Shown piece by piece: positions 1 to 8,454 of a stretch of 64,000 nucleotides of DNA. Numbering within the stretch: position 1 is the first letter of the stretch; each line of letters starts with the position of its first letter. The notes below the pieces were generated by a model. That model made no database searches, was not told the DNA's origin, and saw nothing but the letters and a program-made list of their open reading frames with translations. The stretch comes from Sphingomicrobium astaxanthinifaciens (GTDB taxonomy: Bacteria; Pseudomonadota; Alphaproteobacteria; Sphingomonadales; Sphingomonadaceae). Where the stretch lies: the NCBI RefSeq assembly GCF_022865105.1, contig NZ_JAKNYM010000001.1, positions 682,001 to 746,000 of the forward strand, in the 5' to 3' direction. Position numbers and translations under genes: made by a program.

Positions 1-900
1 GGCGCGATCGGCCGCTTCCTCGCGCATCCCTCGGGGGGCGAGACGCGGATGCGCAGCGGCGCGAGCCGCCTCATTGCCGACGCCTTCGAGGGGCTCGATG
101 ACGAACGCCTCGGCGGCATCGCCAAGGACGCGCTCAAGGCCCGCCTCAAGCGCATGAACGTCTCGCCCGTGATCGGCCGCGCGCTCGCGGTCGCGATCAA
201 CGAGGATCGCCACCTGCCGGCGATGGAAAAGGCCATCGCCTATCTCGCCAACGCGCTCGACGACAACGAGCATATGATCCGCGACATGGTCTACAAGCGG
301 ACCAGCTGGCTGCTGCGCCTCGCCACCGTGGACGAGCGCATCGCCGACCAGCTGGTCGAGGGGCTGCGCAAGCTCTTCCGCGACATGGAGGCCGACCCCG
401 GGCACCCGGTGCGCGTCAAGATCGAGCACCAGCTCGCCGACCTTGCCAACAACCTGCAGACCGACCCCGCGCTGATGGCCAAGGTCGAGCAATGGAAGGT
501 GCGCGCGATCGAGAACTCGTCGGTCGCGCTGTGGCTCGACGACCTGTGGCAGCGCTTTCGCACCGGCATCATCGAGGGCGCGCACAACCCCGACGGCGCG
601 ATGGCGGGGCAGCTGGGCGAGGTGCTCGGCTCGATCGGCCACAGCCTCGAGACCGACGCGCGCCTCAAGGCCGCGATCAACCGCTTCACCCGCCGCGCCG
701 CCGCCGGCATGGCGGCCAGCTACGGCGACAATATCGTCACGCTCGTATCCGATACGGTGCGCTCGTGGGACGCGACGACGGTCACCGAGCGGCTCGAGGG
801 CGCGGTCGGGCGCGATCTCCAATATATCCGCATCAACGGCACGCTGGTCGGCGGCCTCGTCGGCACCGGGCTGCACGCGCTGGGGAAGGTCGGGATCTAG
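1..900 (+). CDS. DUF445 family membrane protein (5' end cut by window)
   Basis: The reading frame is open from base 1, so the true start lies upstream; the first ATG seen, at 49, is probably internal. The 299 visible residues are helical and charged, typical of the YjiN/DUF445 family, with a C-terminal hydrophobic stretch ([15 protein letters not shown]) that fits the membrane anchor usual at the end of these proteins. Family members are about 400 aa, so roughly 100 residues are missing. Function is not established for the family. The stop codon shares CTAG (897-900) with the stop of the convergent murA gene. Confidence 0.8.
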   Translation, partial: GAIGRFLAHPSGGETRMRSGASRLIADAFEGLDDERLGGIAKDALKARLKRMNVSPVIGRALAVAINEDRHLPAMEKAIAYLANALDDNEHMIRDMVYKRTSWLLRLATVDERIADQLVEGLRKLFRDMEADPGHPVRVKIEHQLADLANNLQTDPALMAKVEQWKVRAIENSSVALWLDDLWQRFRTGIIEGAHNPDGAMAGQLGEVLGSIGHSLETDARLKAAINRFTRRAAAGMAASYGDNIVTLVSDTVRSWDATTVTERLEGAVGRDLQYIRINGTLVGGLVGTGLHALGKVGI

Positions 901-2180
901 CCGCCCGAGCGGCGCTCGATCGTCGCGCCGACGCCCGCCAGCTTCTCCTCGAGCCGCTCGTAGCCGCGGTCGAGGTGGTAGACGCGCAGCACCTCGGTCT
1001 CGCCCTTGGCGGCGAGCCCGGCGAGCACGAGGCTCATCGAGGCGCGAAGGTCGGTCGCCATCACCTTGGCGCCCGTCAGCCCCTCGACCCCGCGCACGAT
1101 GGCGCTGCGCCCGCGCGTCTCGATCTCGGCGCCCATGCGGCGCAGCTCGGGGACGTGCATGTAGCGGTTCTCAAAGATCGTCTCCTCGAGATAGCTGTCG
1201 CCGTCGGCCAGCGTCATCATCGCCATGAACTGCGCCTGCATGTCGGTGGCGAAGCCGGGATAGGGTGCGGTCGAGATGGCGAGCGGCCGCAATCTGCCGG
1301 TCGCCGACACCTTGAGCCCCGCGTCGGTGAATTCGGTGAGCAGCCCCGCGGCGGCGAGCGCGTTGGTGGTCGCCAGCATGTCCGAAGCGCGCGCCCCGAC
1401 CAGCTCGATCGAGCCGCCCGTGATCCCCGCCGCGCAGGCATAGCTGCCGGCCTCGATCCGGTCGGGCATGACCGCATAGTCGGCGCCGTGCAGCGCCTCG
1501 ACGCCGGTGATGGTGAGATGCCCCGAACCGATGCCCTCGATCGACGCACCCATCGCGACGAGGCAGTTGCACAGGTCGACGATCTCGGGCTCGCGCGCGG
1601 CGTTGAACAGCTGGGTGGTGCCGGTGCACAGCGTCGCCGCCATGACCGCATTCTCGGTCGCGCCGACCGAGACCACGGGGAAGGTATATTCACCCCCCGG
1701 CAGCTTGCCGCCCGGCGCCACCGCCTTCACATAGCCCTCGGCCAGTTCGATCTCGGCCCCCATCGCCTCGAGAGCGCGCAGGTGCAGTTCGATCGGGCGA
1801 TCGCCGATCGCGCAGCCGCCGGGCAGGCTGACGGTGCTCTCGCCCATCCGCGCCAGCATCGGGCCGAGCACGAGGATCGAGGCGCGCATCTTGCGCACCA
1901 GCTCGTAGGGCGCGACGGTCGAGGCGATCTCGCTGGCATCGAGCGTGATCGTGCGGTTGCTGTCGCCCGCCTTCTTGCCGGCAAAGGCGGTGCCGACGCC
2001 AAGCTCGTTCATCAGGTGCGAGAAGCTGTCGACGTCGGCGAGCCGCGGCAGGTTCGACAGCGTGAGCTTCTCCTCGGTGAGCAGCGCGCAGGGGATGAGC
2101 GTGAGCACGGCGTTCTTCGCGCCCGAGATGGGGATCTTCCCCTCGAGCCGCTTGCCGCCTTCGATCCAGATAGAGTCCAT
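897..2180 (-). CDS. murA: UDP-N-acetylglucosamine 1-carboxyvinyltransferase MurA
   Basis: MurA transfers enolpyruvate from phosphoenolpyruvate to UDP-GlcNAc, the first committed step of peptidoglycan synthesis, in the cytoplasm. The 427-residue length matches the family. Two conserved active-site elements are visible: the N-terminal SGAKNA motif (Lys22, Asn23) and the loop [11 protein letters not shown], whose Cys123 corresponds to the fosfomycin-target cysteine of E. coli MurA. Because Cys rather than Asp is present, the enzyme is predicted to be fosfomycin-sensitive. It ends convergently with the DUF445 gene, sharing a CTAG stop palindrome. Confidence 0.97.
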   Translation of the reverse strand: MDSIWIEGGKRLEGKIPISGAKNAVLTLIPCALLTEEKLTLSNLPRLADVDSFSHLMNELGVGTAFAGKKAGDSNRTITLDASEIASTVAPYELVRKMRASILVLGPMLARMGESTVSLPGGCAIGDRPIELHLRALEAMGAEIELAEGYVKAVAPGGKLPGGEYTFPVVSVGATENAVMAATLCTGTTQLFNAAREPEIVDLCNCLVAMGASIEGIGSGHLTITGVEALHGADYAVMPDRIEAGSYACAAGITGGSIELVGARASDMLATTNALAAAGLLTEFTDAGLKVSATGRLRPLAISTAPYPGFATDMQAQFMAMMTLADGDSYLEETIFENRYMHVPELRRMGAEIETRGRSAIVRGVEGLTGAKVMATDLRASMSLVLAGLAAKGETEVLRVYHLDRGYERLEEKLAGVGATIERRSGG

Positions 2181-2224
2181 GACCGGGCTTTAGCGCCCGC
2201 ACCGCGCAGCGCAAGGTCGGGCGG

Positions 2225-2572
2225 TCACGCTTTCTCGAGCGTGCATTGCAGCGGATGCTGGTTCTGGCGGGCGAAATCCATCACCTGGCTGACCTTGGTC
2301 TCGGCGACCTCGTAGGGAAACACCCCGCAGACCGCCACGCCCTGCTGGTGGACCTGGAGCATGACCCGGGTGGCGTCGTCGATCCCCATGTTGAAATAGC
2401 GCTGGAGGACGAGCACGACGAATTCCATCGGCGTGTAATCGTCGTTGAGCATCAGCACCTTGTAGTTCGACGGCTTCTTGGTCTTGGGACGCGTGGCGGT
2501 GGCGACGCCGGCTTCGCCGTCGGTGTCGTCGACATGGTCCTGCCCCGCAACAATGATCTTCAGGTCACTCAT
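2225..2572 (-). CDS. clpS: ATP-dependent Clp protease adaptor ClpS
   Basis: ClpS delivers N-degron substrates to the ClpAP protease. The 115-residue protein has a disordered N-terminus followed by the ClpS core from about residue 38, including [11 protein letters not shown] and the [11 protein letters not shown] segment with the acidic and hydrophobic residues that line the N-degron pocket. The start chosen is the ATG giving MSDLK. A second in-frame ATG four codons upstream (2584) would add MWSI and is less likely. clpA is not in this window, and the gene stands alone between murA and the phasin gene on the same strand. Confidence 0.95.
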   Translation of the reverse strand: MSDLKIIVAGQDHVDDTDGEAGVATATRPKTKKPSNYKVLMLNDDYTPMEFVVLVLQRYFNMGIDDATRVMLQVHQQGVAVCGVFPYEVAETKVSQVMDFARQNQHPLQCTLEKA

Positions 2573-2641
2573 GATGCTCCACATATGGCAACCGGCGAAC
2601 GCGTCGCAACCACCAAGGCTCCGCTTTGTGGCAAATGAAAA

Positions 2642-2680
2642 AGGGCCGCCGTCCCGGCTTGGGATGGCGGCCCTCCTTTT
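2642..2680 (-). terminator. Intrinsic terminator of the phasin gene
   Basis: AGGGCCGCC (2642-2650) pairs perfectly with GGCGGCCCT (2666-2674). The stem extends 5 more pairs including one G-T, with a 5-base loop (2656-2660). On the minus strand the hairpin is followed by CTTTTTC, a U-tract. It lies just past the phasin stop and before clpS, so it should end phasin transcripts. AAAAGG on the other side gives it weak potential in the opposite direction. Confidence 0.8.
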
Positions 2681-2701
2681 CGGTCGAAAATCGAGCGGCC
2701 G

Positions 2702-3436
2702 TTAGGCCATCATCGACTTCACCTTCTCGACGTTGAGGCTGGCGCGGTTCGAGACCGGCTGCATCGCCTCGCCCGCCAGCTTGACCATCTTCTCGGTCAG
2801 CTTGGCGGTCTCGGCGACCATCAGGTCGAACTGCGACTTGGCCAGTTCGGACTGGATCGCGACATATTCCTGCGGGTTCTTGGCCTCGGCCAGCCGACGC
2901 AGGTTGTCCGAGGCGCTCTCGAACTGGGTGCGCCCGTCCTCGATCAGCTCGGTGCCGATATCCTTGGCGCCCGAGGCAGCGATCTTCGAGGCCTCGATCA
3001 TCGCCTCGACATTGGCCTTGGCGATGTGCGCCAGTTCCTCGCCACCGGCGCGGGTCTTGGCGAACAGTTCCTCGCCCTGCTGGCCCGCCTTGGCGAACAG
3101 TTCCTCGACCTTGTCGGCGTTGGGCATGTCGTAACCGGCAAACCACTTGGTCATGTCAAAATTGGTCATCGTGTCTTCCTTCTTGGCGGCGGGCGCGGGC
3201 TTGGATGCCGCCTTGCGCACCGCCGGTTTCTTCGCGGAGGCCGCCGCTTTGGCCGCCTTCCGATTGATCTTGCTGGCGGCGGCCTTGACCGGCTCGGCCG
3301 GGGTCGCAACCGCTTCGTTCTTCACCGGCGAGGGATCGACCGGAGCCGCCGTTTTCTCGGCCGGCTCGGGCGTCGCTTGCTTGTCGGTCGGCGCCGTGTC
3401 GGCAGCCTTCGCCTTGGTCGCGTGATCCTTTGCCAT
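2702..3436 (-). CDS. Phasin family protein with Ala/Lys/Pro-rich N-terminus
   Basis: Phasins coat polyhydroxyalkanoate granules and control their number and size. The C-terminal part, from MTNFDMTKWFAGYD onward (about residue 90), is a helical phasin_2-type domain with repeated amphipathic stretches (VEELFAKAGQQGEELFAK). The first 85-90 residues are low-complexity Ala/Lys/Pro (KINRKAAKAAASAKKPAVRK), like the histone-like tails of PhaF-type proteins, so DNA or nucleoid contact is possible but inferred. The start at 3436 (MAKDHATK) has a good AAAGGTGGGG ribosome site; an upstream ATG at 3496 would fall inside the promoter. It fits with phaC at 8714-10420. Length 244 aa. Confidence 0.88.
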   Translation of the reverse strand: MAKDHATKAKAADTAPTDKQATPEPAEKTAAPVDPSPVKNEAVATPAEPVKAAASKINRKAAKAAASAKKPAVRKAASKPAPAAKKEDTMTNFDMTKWFAGYDMPNADKVEELFAKAGQQGEELFAKTRAGGEELAHIAKANVEAMIEASKIAASGAKDIGTELIEDGRTQFESASDNLRRLAEAKNPQEYVAIQSELAKSQFDLMVAETAKLTEKMVKLAGEAMQPVSNRASLNVEKVKSMMA

Positions 3437-3458
3437 AACCCCACCTTTCCGTGTGATG

Positions 3459-3516
3459 TTGCATCGCAATATATATTGCATCGCAGCAAGGTTCAAGCGA
3501 TTTTGTTGCGATGCAC
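3459..3516 (-). promoter_or_regulatory. Phasin promoter with three-copy operator motif (PhaR-like)
   Basis: On the minus strand a near-consensus sigma-70 promoter is visible: TTGAAC (3491-3496), a 17-base spacer, then TATATT (3468-3473), placing the start of transcription near 3461 and about 24 bases before the phasin ATG. The 9-mer TGCATCGCA occurs at 3460-3468 and 3477-3485 on the plus strand and at 3507-3515 on the minus strand. The first two copies sit on each side of the -10 element, with a perfect 14-bp palindrome (3466-3479) between them. The TGC-N3-GCA arrangement resembles binding sites described for the PHA repressor PhaR. No phaR gene is in the window, so that identity is inferred. 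Confidence 0.7.
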
Positions 3517-3591
3517 AAACACCCGTCGCGGCAGCGCCACGGGTTGACGCATCCCGGCCCCATCCGCCATGGCGCGAAGATGGAATTGGCG

Positions 3592-4224
3592 ATGAAAAAC
3601 CGGCGCGGCCTGCTGATCGTGCTGTCGAGCCCTTCGGGCGCGGGCAAGTCCTCGATCAGTCGGCAGCTGATGCACGACGACACGAACATCACCATGTCGA
3701 TCTCGGCGACCACGCGGCCACCGCGCCCCGGCGAAATCGACGGCAAGCACTATCATTTCGTCTCCGATGCCGAGTTCGACCGCATGGTCGAGCAGGACGA
3801 ATTCGCCGAATGGGCCTATGTCTTCGACCATCGCTACGGCAGCCCCAAGGAGCCGATCAAGGAGGCGCTGCGGCAGGGCAAGGACATCCTCTTCGACATC
3901 GACTGGCAGGGCACGCAGGCGCTCGTCTACGCCTTCGGGCACGAGCTGGTGCCAATCTTTATCCTGCCGCCGTCGATGGGCGAACTCGAGAAACGCCTTC
4001 GCGGGCGCAACACCGACAGCGAGGACGTGATCACCGGTCGCATGCATCGCGCCGAGCGCGAGATCGGCCACTGGTTCAGCTACGACTATGTGCTGGTCAA
4101 CGACGATTTCGCGCAGTGCCTCGACGAGGTGAAGAAGATCATCGAGGCCGAGCGGTTGAAGAAGATCCGCCGCCCCGACCTGCCGCGCTTCGTGCGCCAG
4201 CTGGTTGAACGCCCCAACGACTAG
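3592..4224 (+). CDS. gmk: Guanylate kinase
   Basis: Gmk phosphorylates GMP to GDP with ATP, an essential step of guanine nucleotide synthesis. The P-loop LSSPSGAGKSS is near the N-terminus, followed by the GMP-binding region with SISATTRPPRPGE and DGKHYHFVS. The 210-residue length is normal. Three in-frame ATGs exist (3511, 3580, 3592). 3592 (MKNRRGLLIV) best matches the usual family N-terminus, and 3511 lies within the neighbouring operator. The gene is divergent from the phasin gene, with the third operator copy about 75 bp upstream of the start, and convergent with the ATP12 gene. Confidence 0.95.
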   Translation: MKNRRGLLIVLSSPSGAGKSSISRQLMHDDTNITMSISATTRPPRPGEIDGKHYHFVSDAEFDRMVEQDEFAEWAYVFDHRYGSPKEPIKEALRQGKDILFDIDWQGTQALVYAFGHELVPIFILPPSMGELEKRLRGRNTDSEDVITGRMHRAEREIGHWFSYDYVLVNDDFAQCLDEVKKIIEAERLKKIRRPDLPRFVRQLVERPND

Positions 4225-4237
4225 GACGGGGCGCCGC

Positions 4238-4927
4238 TCACAGCAGCTCGAGGAAGCGCGCCCCCGTCATGAAGTCCACGCGCCTGGCCGCGCTCGCGCG
4301 TTCGCCCTCGGGATCGTCCCCCCATTGCTCGACCTGGTGGCGACGATGGCAGTCGGTCGCCGCCCACGCCGCGGGCGGTGCAACCGCCCCGTGCCGCACC
4401 GCGAGCGCCGCCACGAGCGAGCCGCCGTTGCGAACCATCGGCGACAGCCCGGCCAGCACGAAGGGGTCCTCGTTCGCGACCGCGGCCGCCAGGGTGGCGA
4501 TCGTCTCGGGGGGCTGCTCGACATGCATGACCCGCGCGGTGGTGACGAAGTCGATTTCATAATGGTCGCGCGCCCAGTCGAGCAGCGGGTCCCATTCGGC
4601 CTCTTCGCGCTCGGCCAGCGAGCGGGGATAGTCGGCGCGATAGCAGAAGAGCTCGTTGGCCGCATAGGCCGACAGCTCGGCGGCAAAGCGTTCCTTGTCG
4701 GGCGCAATCCGGTCGATCGCGGCATTGGCCAGCCCGGTCATCGGCAACGCGCGCGGATCGACCTTGTCCTCGACCGCGCGCCATTCGGCCGCGATCGCCT
4801 GCGCCAGCGCCTCGCTCGGTACCACGAGGTCCTGCTGCGCCGGGGTCTTGAGCACGCGCTCGTCGAGCCGCACCGTCCATCCGCCCTCGACGCGCTCGAC
4901 CTCGACCGCCTTCCAGAAACGTTTCAC
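4238..4927 (-). CDS. ATP12 family chaperone protein (F1-ATPase assembly)
   Basis: ATP12 homologues bind the F1 alpha subunit during ATP synthase assembly in mitochondria; alphaproteobacteria carry this family with presumed equivalent function. The 229-residue product begins VKRFWKAVEVERVEGGW and contains the typical PLTGLANAAID-like segment (LPMTGLANAAIDRI) and the ELFCYRADYP motif. The start is a GTG at 4927, chosen because it forms a GTGA overlap with the stop of the upstream small membrane protein and has GGAGGAAG just before it. Last gene of a five-gene minus-strand operon. Confidence 0.9.
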   Translation of the reverse strand: MKRFWKAVEVERVEGGWTVRLDERVLKTPAQQDLVVPSEALAQAIAAEWRAVEDKVDPRALPMTGLANAAIDRIAPDKERFAAELSAYAANELFCYRADYPRSLAEREEAEWDPLLDWARDHYEIDFVTTARVMHVEQPPETIATLAAAVANEDPFVLAGLSPMVRNGGSLVAALAVRHGAVAPPAAWAATDCHRRHQVEQWGDDPEGERASAARRVDFMTGARFLELL

Positions 4928-5151
4928 CGGTCTTCCTCCGCCCAGATCTTCTTCAACAGCCGGGGGCCGAACAGCAGGTCGGCCGCGCCCGAGATGGCGA
5001 GCAGCGTCCCGATCACCGGGAATTCCTCGCCGAACGGGTTCTTCAGCGCGACCATCAGGCCGCCGAACAGGAAGACGAGCCCCGACAGGCGCACCAGCGC
5101 GAACGCCTCGAAGCGCCGCTTCCACAGCGCATCGTCCTCGCTCGGCGTCAT
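4924..5151 (-). CDS. Small two-helix membrane protein, unknown
   Basis: A 75-residue protein with two hydrophobic segments (FALVRLSGLVFLFGGLMVAL and VIGTLLAISGAADLLFG) separated by a short polar loop, and charged ends. It is joined by 4-base overlaps to the HAD gene upstream (ATGA at 5148-5151) and to the ATP12 gene downstream (GTGA at 4924-4927), which decides the start at 5151 over the ATG at 5169. I do not recognise the family. Tight coupling to an ATP synthase chaperone suggests, but does not show, a membrane-related helper role. Confidence 0.75.
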   Translation of the reverse strand: MTPSEDDALWKRRFEAFALVRLSGLVFLFGGLMVALKNPFGEEFPVIGTLLAISGAADLLFGPRLLKKIWAEEDR

Positions 5152-5846
5152 GGTCGCGCGTCCCGACATGGCGCGGGCGCCGCGAAGCCGTGCCGCCGCC
5201 AGCCCTCGCTCAGCGCGAGGACCTCGCCGGCGTGCGCCGCGATCGCATGTGCCCCGCCCCCCGCCAGCTCGTGCGCGTCGTGATAGCCCCAGGCCACCCC
5301 GATCGCCCCGACCCCGGCGTTGCGCGCCATCCGCATGTCGTGCCCGGTATCGCCGATCATGACCGTGTGCGGCGGCTCGGCCCCGGCATCGCGCATCGCT
5401 TCGAGCAGCATCGAGGGATGCGGCTTGGAGGGGTGGCGGTCGGCGGTCTGGAGGCTGATGAAATGCTCGCGCCAGCCGTGTTGTTCGAGGATATGCGCAA
5501 GCCCGCGGTCGGACTTGCCCGTCGCCACCGCGAGCAGCCAGCCGGCCGCCTCGAAGGCGCCGAGCAGCTCCGCGATCCCCTCATAGGGATCCTCGGCCGC
5601 CGCGCCCGAGGCGCGCAGGTCGACGAAGGCCTGCTTGTAGGTCGCCGCGAGCGCGTCGTGATCGGCCTCGGGCACCAGCGCCTGCATCGCCTCGACGAGG
5701 CTGAGCCCGATCACCTTCTGCGCCTCGTTGCGCGGTGGGCAGCGATGGCCGTGGTGGCGCAGCGCCGTATCGAGCGCGTCGTGGATCGTGGCGCCCGAAT
5801 CGACCAGCGTCCCGTCGCAATCGAAGACCGCCAGCTTGACGCTCAT
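5148..5846 (-). CDS. HAD family hydrolase, phosphoglycolate phosphatase-like
   Basis: The protein (232 aa) has all four haloacid dehalogenase motifs: DCDGTLVDS at the N-terminus (nucleophile Asp and acid/base Asp), the Thr of ATGKS, the Lys of SKPHP, and the GDTGHD acidic pair. The helical cap between motifs I and II is of subfamily IA, as in phosphoglycolate and pyrophosphate-type phosphatases. The substrate cannot be read from sequence. The start codon overlaps the stop of the pseudouridine synthase gene by ATGA, indicating translational coupling in the operon. Confidence 0.9.
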   Translation of the reverse strand: MSVKLAVFDCDGTLVDSGATIHDALDTALRHHGHRCPPRNEAQKVIGLSLVEAMQALVPEADHDALAATYKQAFVDLRASGAAAEDPYEGIAELLGAFEAAGWLLAVATGKSDRGLAHILEQHGWREHFISLQTADRHPSKPHPSMLLEAMRDAGAEPPHTVMIGDTGHDMRMARNAGVGAIGVAWGYHDAHELAGGGAHAIAAHAGEVLALSEGWRRHGFAAPAPCRDARP

Positions 5847-7030
5847 CGCCCGCGCCCCCTGGGCGGCCCCTTGCGCCCCGGCTTGCCCCCCGGCTTGGCG
5901 CCCGGCCTGCCCGGCCGCCCCGGCTTGCCGCCCTTGCGCGCATCCGGCCCCGCGGCGCGCGCGCGCCGTTCGCCCTTGCGGCCCTTGCGAATATCCTTCG
6001 CGATATTCTTCTTGCGACGGATCTTGGCCTCGAGGCTGTTGCCCGGGTCGGGGCTCGAGAGCGGGAGGTTGTCGCCATCGCGCGGCTCGAAGCCGAGGCT
6101 GGCAAGGCTCTCGGCGAAATGCGCGGGCAAGTCGGCGGTGCGATCGATCACCTTGCCCTTGGGCGCGCCGATCTTGAGGCGCCGCGCATGGAGGTGCAGC
6201 TTGCGGCTGATCCCGCCGGTCAGCATCGCGTCGGCGCCGCCATATTTGGCATCGCCGATGATCGGGTGGCCGACCGCCGCCATGTGCGCGCGCAGCTGGT
6301 GCGTGCGCCCGGTCAGCGGTTGCAGTTCGACGAAGGCGGCGCGGCTGCCCGCGCGATCGATCACGCGGATCTTGGTCTTGGCGGGGGCGCCCTCTTCCAT
6401 GTCGACATGCATCTTCTCGCCGCCGGTCCCCGGCTGCTTGGCGAGCGGCAGGTCGATGATCCCGTCGGCGACCTCGGGCACCCCGGTGACGATCGCCCAG
6501 TAGACCTTGCGCGCCGACCGGTTCTGGAAGGCGGCGGAGAAGTGCGCGGCGGCGCGGGGGCCGCGGGCCACGAGGATCGCGCCCGAGGTATCCTTGTCGA
6601 GGCGGTGGACCAGCTTGGGCTTGCCCATCCCGTCCTGGTCGAGCCCGTGCAGCAGGCGGTCGAGATGCTGCTTGGTCTTGGTCCCCCCCTGCGTCGCCAG
6701 CCCCGGCGGCTTGTTGAGCAGGAAGGCGTCGGGGGTCTTGACGATGACCATCGATTCGACCGCGTCGATCTCGTCGTCGCTCAGGTCGACCGTCGGCTTC
6801 TCGCGCTGGGCGGGGGCGGCGTCGCTGTCGGGGGGCACGCGGATCTGCATCCCCGTCGCGATCCGGTCGCCCGGGGTCGTGCGCCCGCCATCCAGCCGCA
6901 GCTGACCGGTGCGCGCCCATTTGGCGATCGTCCCGAAGCTCACGCCCGGCAGGTGCCGCTTGAACCAGCGGTCGAGGCGGATGCCGTCATCCTCGTCCTC
7001 GACGGTGAAATTGCGAACATCGTCACTCAT
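5843..7030 (-). CDS. RluA family pseudouridine synthase with basic C-terminal tail
   Basis: Converts specific uridines of RNA to pseudouridine, most likely in 23S rRNA as RluC/RluD do. An N-terminal S4-like RNA-binding segment (RLDRWFKRHLPGVSFGTIAKW) precedes the catalytic domain, whose signature HRLDKDTSG holds the catalytic Asp; LTGRTHQLRAHM is also conserved. The 395-residue length exceeds the family norm because of an Arg/Gly/Lys/Pro-rich tail from about residue 335 that could add RNA affinity. The stop overlaps the HAD start (ATGA). Which position is modified cannot be told. Confidence 0.92.
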   Translation of the reverse strand: MSDDVRNFTVEDEDDGIRLDRWFKRHLPGVSFGTIAKWARTGQLRLDGGRTTPGDRIATGMQIRVPPDSDAAPAQREKPTVDLSDDEIDAVESMVIVKTPDAFLLNKPPGLATQGGTKTKQHLDRLLHGLDQDGMGKPKLVHRLDKDTSGAILVARGPRAAAHFSAAFQNRSARKVYWAIVTGVPEVADGIIDLPLAKQPGTGGEKMHVDMEEGAPAKTKIRVIDRAGSRAAFVELQPLTGRTHQLRAHMAAVGHPIIGDAKYGGADAMLTGGISRKLHLHARRLKIGAPKGKVIDRTADLPAHFAESLASLGFEPRDGDNLPLSSPDPGNSLEAKIRRKKNIAKDIRKGRKGERRARAAGPDARKGGKPGRPGRPGAKPGGKPGRKGPPRGRGR

Positions 7031-7040
7031 GGCTCGCCCC

Positions 7041-7403
7041 TTAGCCCCGCGCGGCCCAATAGTCGAAGGCCAATCGCTGCAACCGCTTGATCAGGCGAGC
7101 CGCGGCGGGCCCCTCCCACGGGCCGGCGTAGGAGCCCTTCTGGCCGCCGACCCACCAGCCCTGCCCGGGCAGGCCGTCGGCGGCGCGCACCACCAGCACC
7201 GCCAGTTCGGGTTCGCCGCGCCCGCGCGCCTCGGCGTCGACCGCTTCGAGCGTCTTGCACAGCGCGCGCATCTTCGGGCGGGTGAAGCGGTGCCCCAGGT
7301 GCGCGAGCAATTCGGAATAGGTCAGCGCGGTCCGCGCGCGCGCCGCACCGACCAGATGCGCCCGCACCTCGTCGGGATCATGCAGGGGATCATCGCCGGC
7401 CAT
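7041..7403 (-). CDS. Conserved protein of unknown function, first gene of the RluA operon
   Basis: A 120-residue soluble protein with a predicted helical N-terminal half (PDEVRAHLVGAARARTALTY) and the segment LAHLGHRFTRPKMRALCKTL, which has a winged-helix feel, then an aromatic Gly-rich part (LPGQGWWVGGQKGSYAG). I cannot assign a family or activity. It ends 10 bases before the pseudouridine synthase start and is on the same strand, so it probably heads that operon. The start at 7403 is supported by AAGG directly upstream, although the spacing is short. Confidence 0.7.
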   Translation of the reverse strand: MAGDDPLHDPDEVRAHLVGAARARTALTYSELLAHLGHRFTRPKMRALCKTLEAVDAEARGRGEPELAVLVVRAADGLPGQGWWVGGQKGSYAGPWEGPAAARLIKRLQRLAFDYWAARG

Positions 7404-7517
7404 CCTTCGCAACCTAGGACCGATCGCGCTCGGGCACCAGTTCGATCGGCGCGCACCCGGCCCGCGGGGACCTCGGCGATTGACATTCGCGCCGCGGCAC
7501 AGCAGCGCGCATCGCCG

Positions 7518-8417
7518 ATGACCTCGTCCGACCCGTCCCGCGCCGGCTACGCCTATGCGCTGTCCGCCTTCGCGCTGTGGGGGCTGATCCCCTTGTTCTT
7601 CAAGGCGCTGATCCCGGTCGATTCGCTCGATATCGTCGCCCATCGCATCCTGTGGGCGATCCCCCCGCTGGCGCTGCTGCTGTGGGCGCGCGGCCGGCTC
7701 GACGAGCTGGCCCGGGCGCTGCGCAACCCCAGGGTTCGCGCCACCCTCCTGCTCACCGCGGCGCTGATCGCGGTCAACTGGCTGGTCTACATCCTCGGGG
7801 TGAACTCGGGCCATGTGCTGGCCACCAGCCTCGGCTATTATCTCAACCCGCTGATCAACGTGCTGATCGGCCGATTTCTGCTGCACGAGCAACTCGGTCG
7901 GCTGCAATGGGGTGCGCTCGGGCTTGCCGCCATCGGCATCGCAATCCTCGCCGCGGGGGCAAGCTTCACCGACCTGTGGATCACCCTCACGCTCGCCTTC
8001 AGCTTCGGCTTCTACGGCTATTTCCGTAAGCAGGTCGATGTCGGCGCCGCCCCCGGGCTGTTGCTCGAGACGATCATCCTCGCCCCGCTCACCATCCTCT
8101 GGCTGTGGGGGCTGCGCGACCCGGGCGAGCCGCTGTGGGGGCCGAGCGACTGGCACATGGCGCTGCTGCTGGTGTCGGGCGCAGTGACCGCGGTACCGCT
8201 CCTCCTGTTCACCGAGGGGGCGCGCCGCCTGCCCTACTCGACGCTCGGCATCCTCCAGTTCCTCGCCCCGACCATGCAGTTCCTGATGGGCGTCTTCCTG
8301 TTCGGCGAGCTGTTCACCACCGCGCGCGCGCTGGCCTTCGCCTGCATCTGGAGCGCGATCGGCCTGTATGTCGTAGCGCTGGTGCAGGAGCGCCGCCGCC
8401 GACGCCAGCCGTCTTAG
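7518..8417 (+). CDS. rarD: EamA family transporter RarD
   Basis: A 299-residue integral membrane protein of the drug/metabolite transporter superfamily with about ten hydrophobic segments in two EamA halves. The N-terminal AFALWGLIPLFFKAL, the central ILGVNSGHVLATSLGYYLNPL motif and TEGARRLPYSTLGILQFLAPT are characteristic of the RarD subgroup, whose E. coli member was linked to chloramphenicol sensitivity; the natural substrate is unknown. The ATG at 7518 is chosen because upstream sequence lacks hydrophobic character. It is divergent from the RluA operon. Confidence 0.9.
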   Translation: MTSSDPSRAGYAYALSAFALWGLIPLFFKALIPVDSLDIVAHRILWAIPPLALLLWARGRLDELARALRNPRVRATLLLTAALIAVNWLVYILGVNSGHVLATSLGYYLNPLINVLIGRFLLHEQLGRLQWGALGLAAIGIAILAAGASFTDLWITLTLAFSFGFYGYFRKQVDVGAAPGLLLETIILAPLTILWLWGLRDPGEPLWGPSDWHMALLLVSGAVTAVPLLLFTEGARRLPYSTLGILQFLAPTMQFLMGVFLFGELFTTARALAFACIWSAIGLYVVALVQERRRRRQPS

Positions 8418-8419
8418 TC

Positions 8420-8448
8420 TTGCAATACAGCTGGACGCCGCCTATAGC
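8420..8448 (+). promoter_or_regulatory. Sigma-70-type promoter giving a possible leaderless mRNA
   Basis: TTGCAA (8420-8425), an exact 17-base spacer, and TATAGC (8443-8448) directly precede the ATG at 8455. A start site 6-7 bases after the -10 box would fall on the A of that ATG, so the message may have no 5' leader. GGAG at 8449-8452 is too close to the ATG to work as a normal ribosome site. Confidence 0.5.
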
Positions 8449-8454
8449 GGAGCC

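Noticed and set aside
492-2315. 607-codon plus-strand ORF
   Set aside because: It is antisense to murA and out of frame with the DUF445 gene, has Arg/Ala/Gly-biased composition typical of high-GC shadow frames, and shows no domain.
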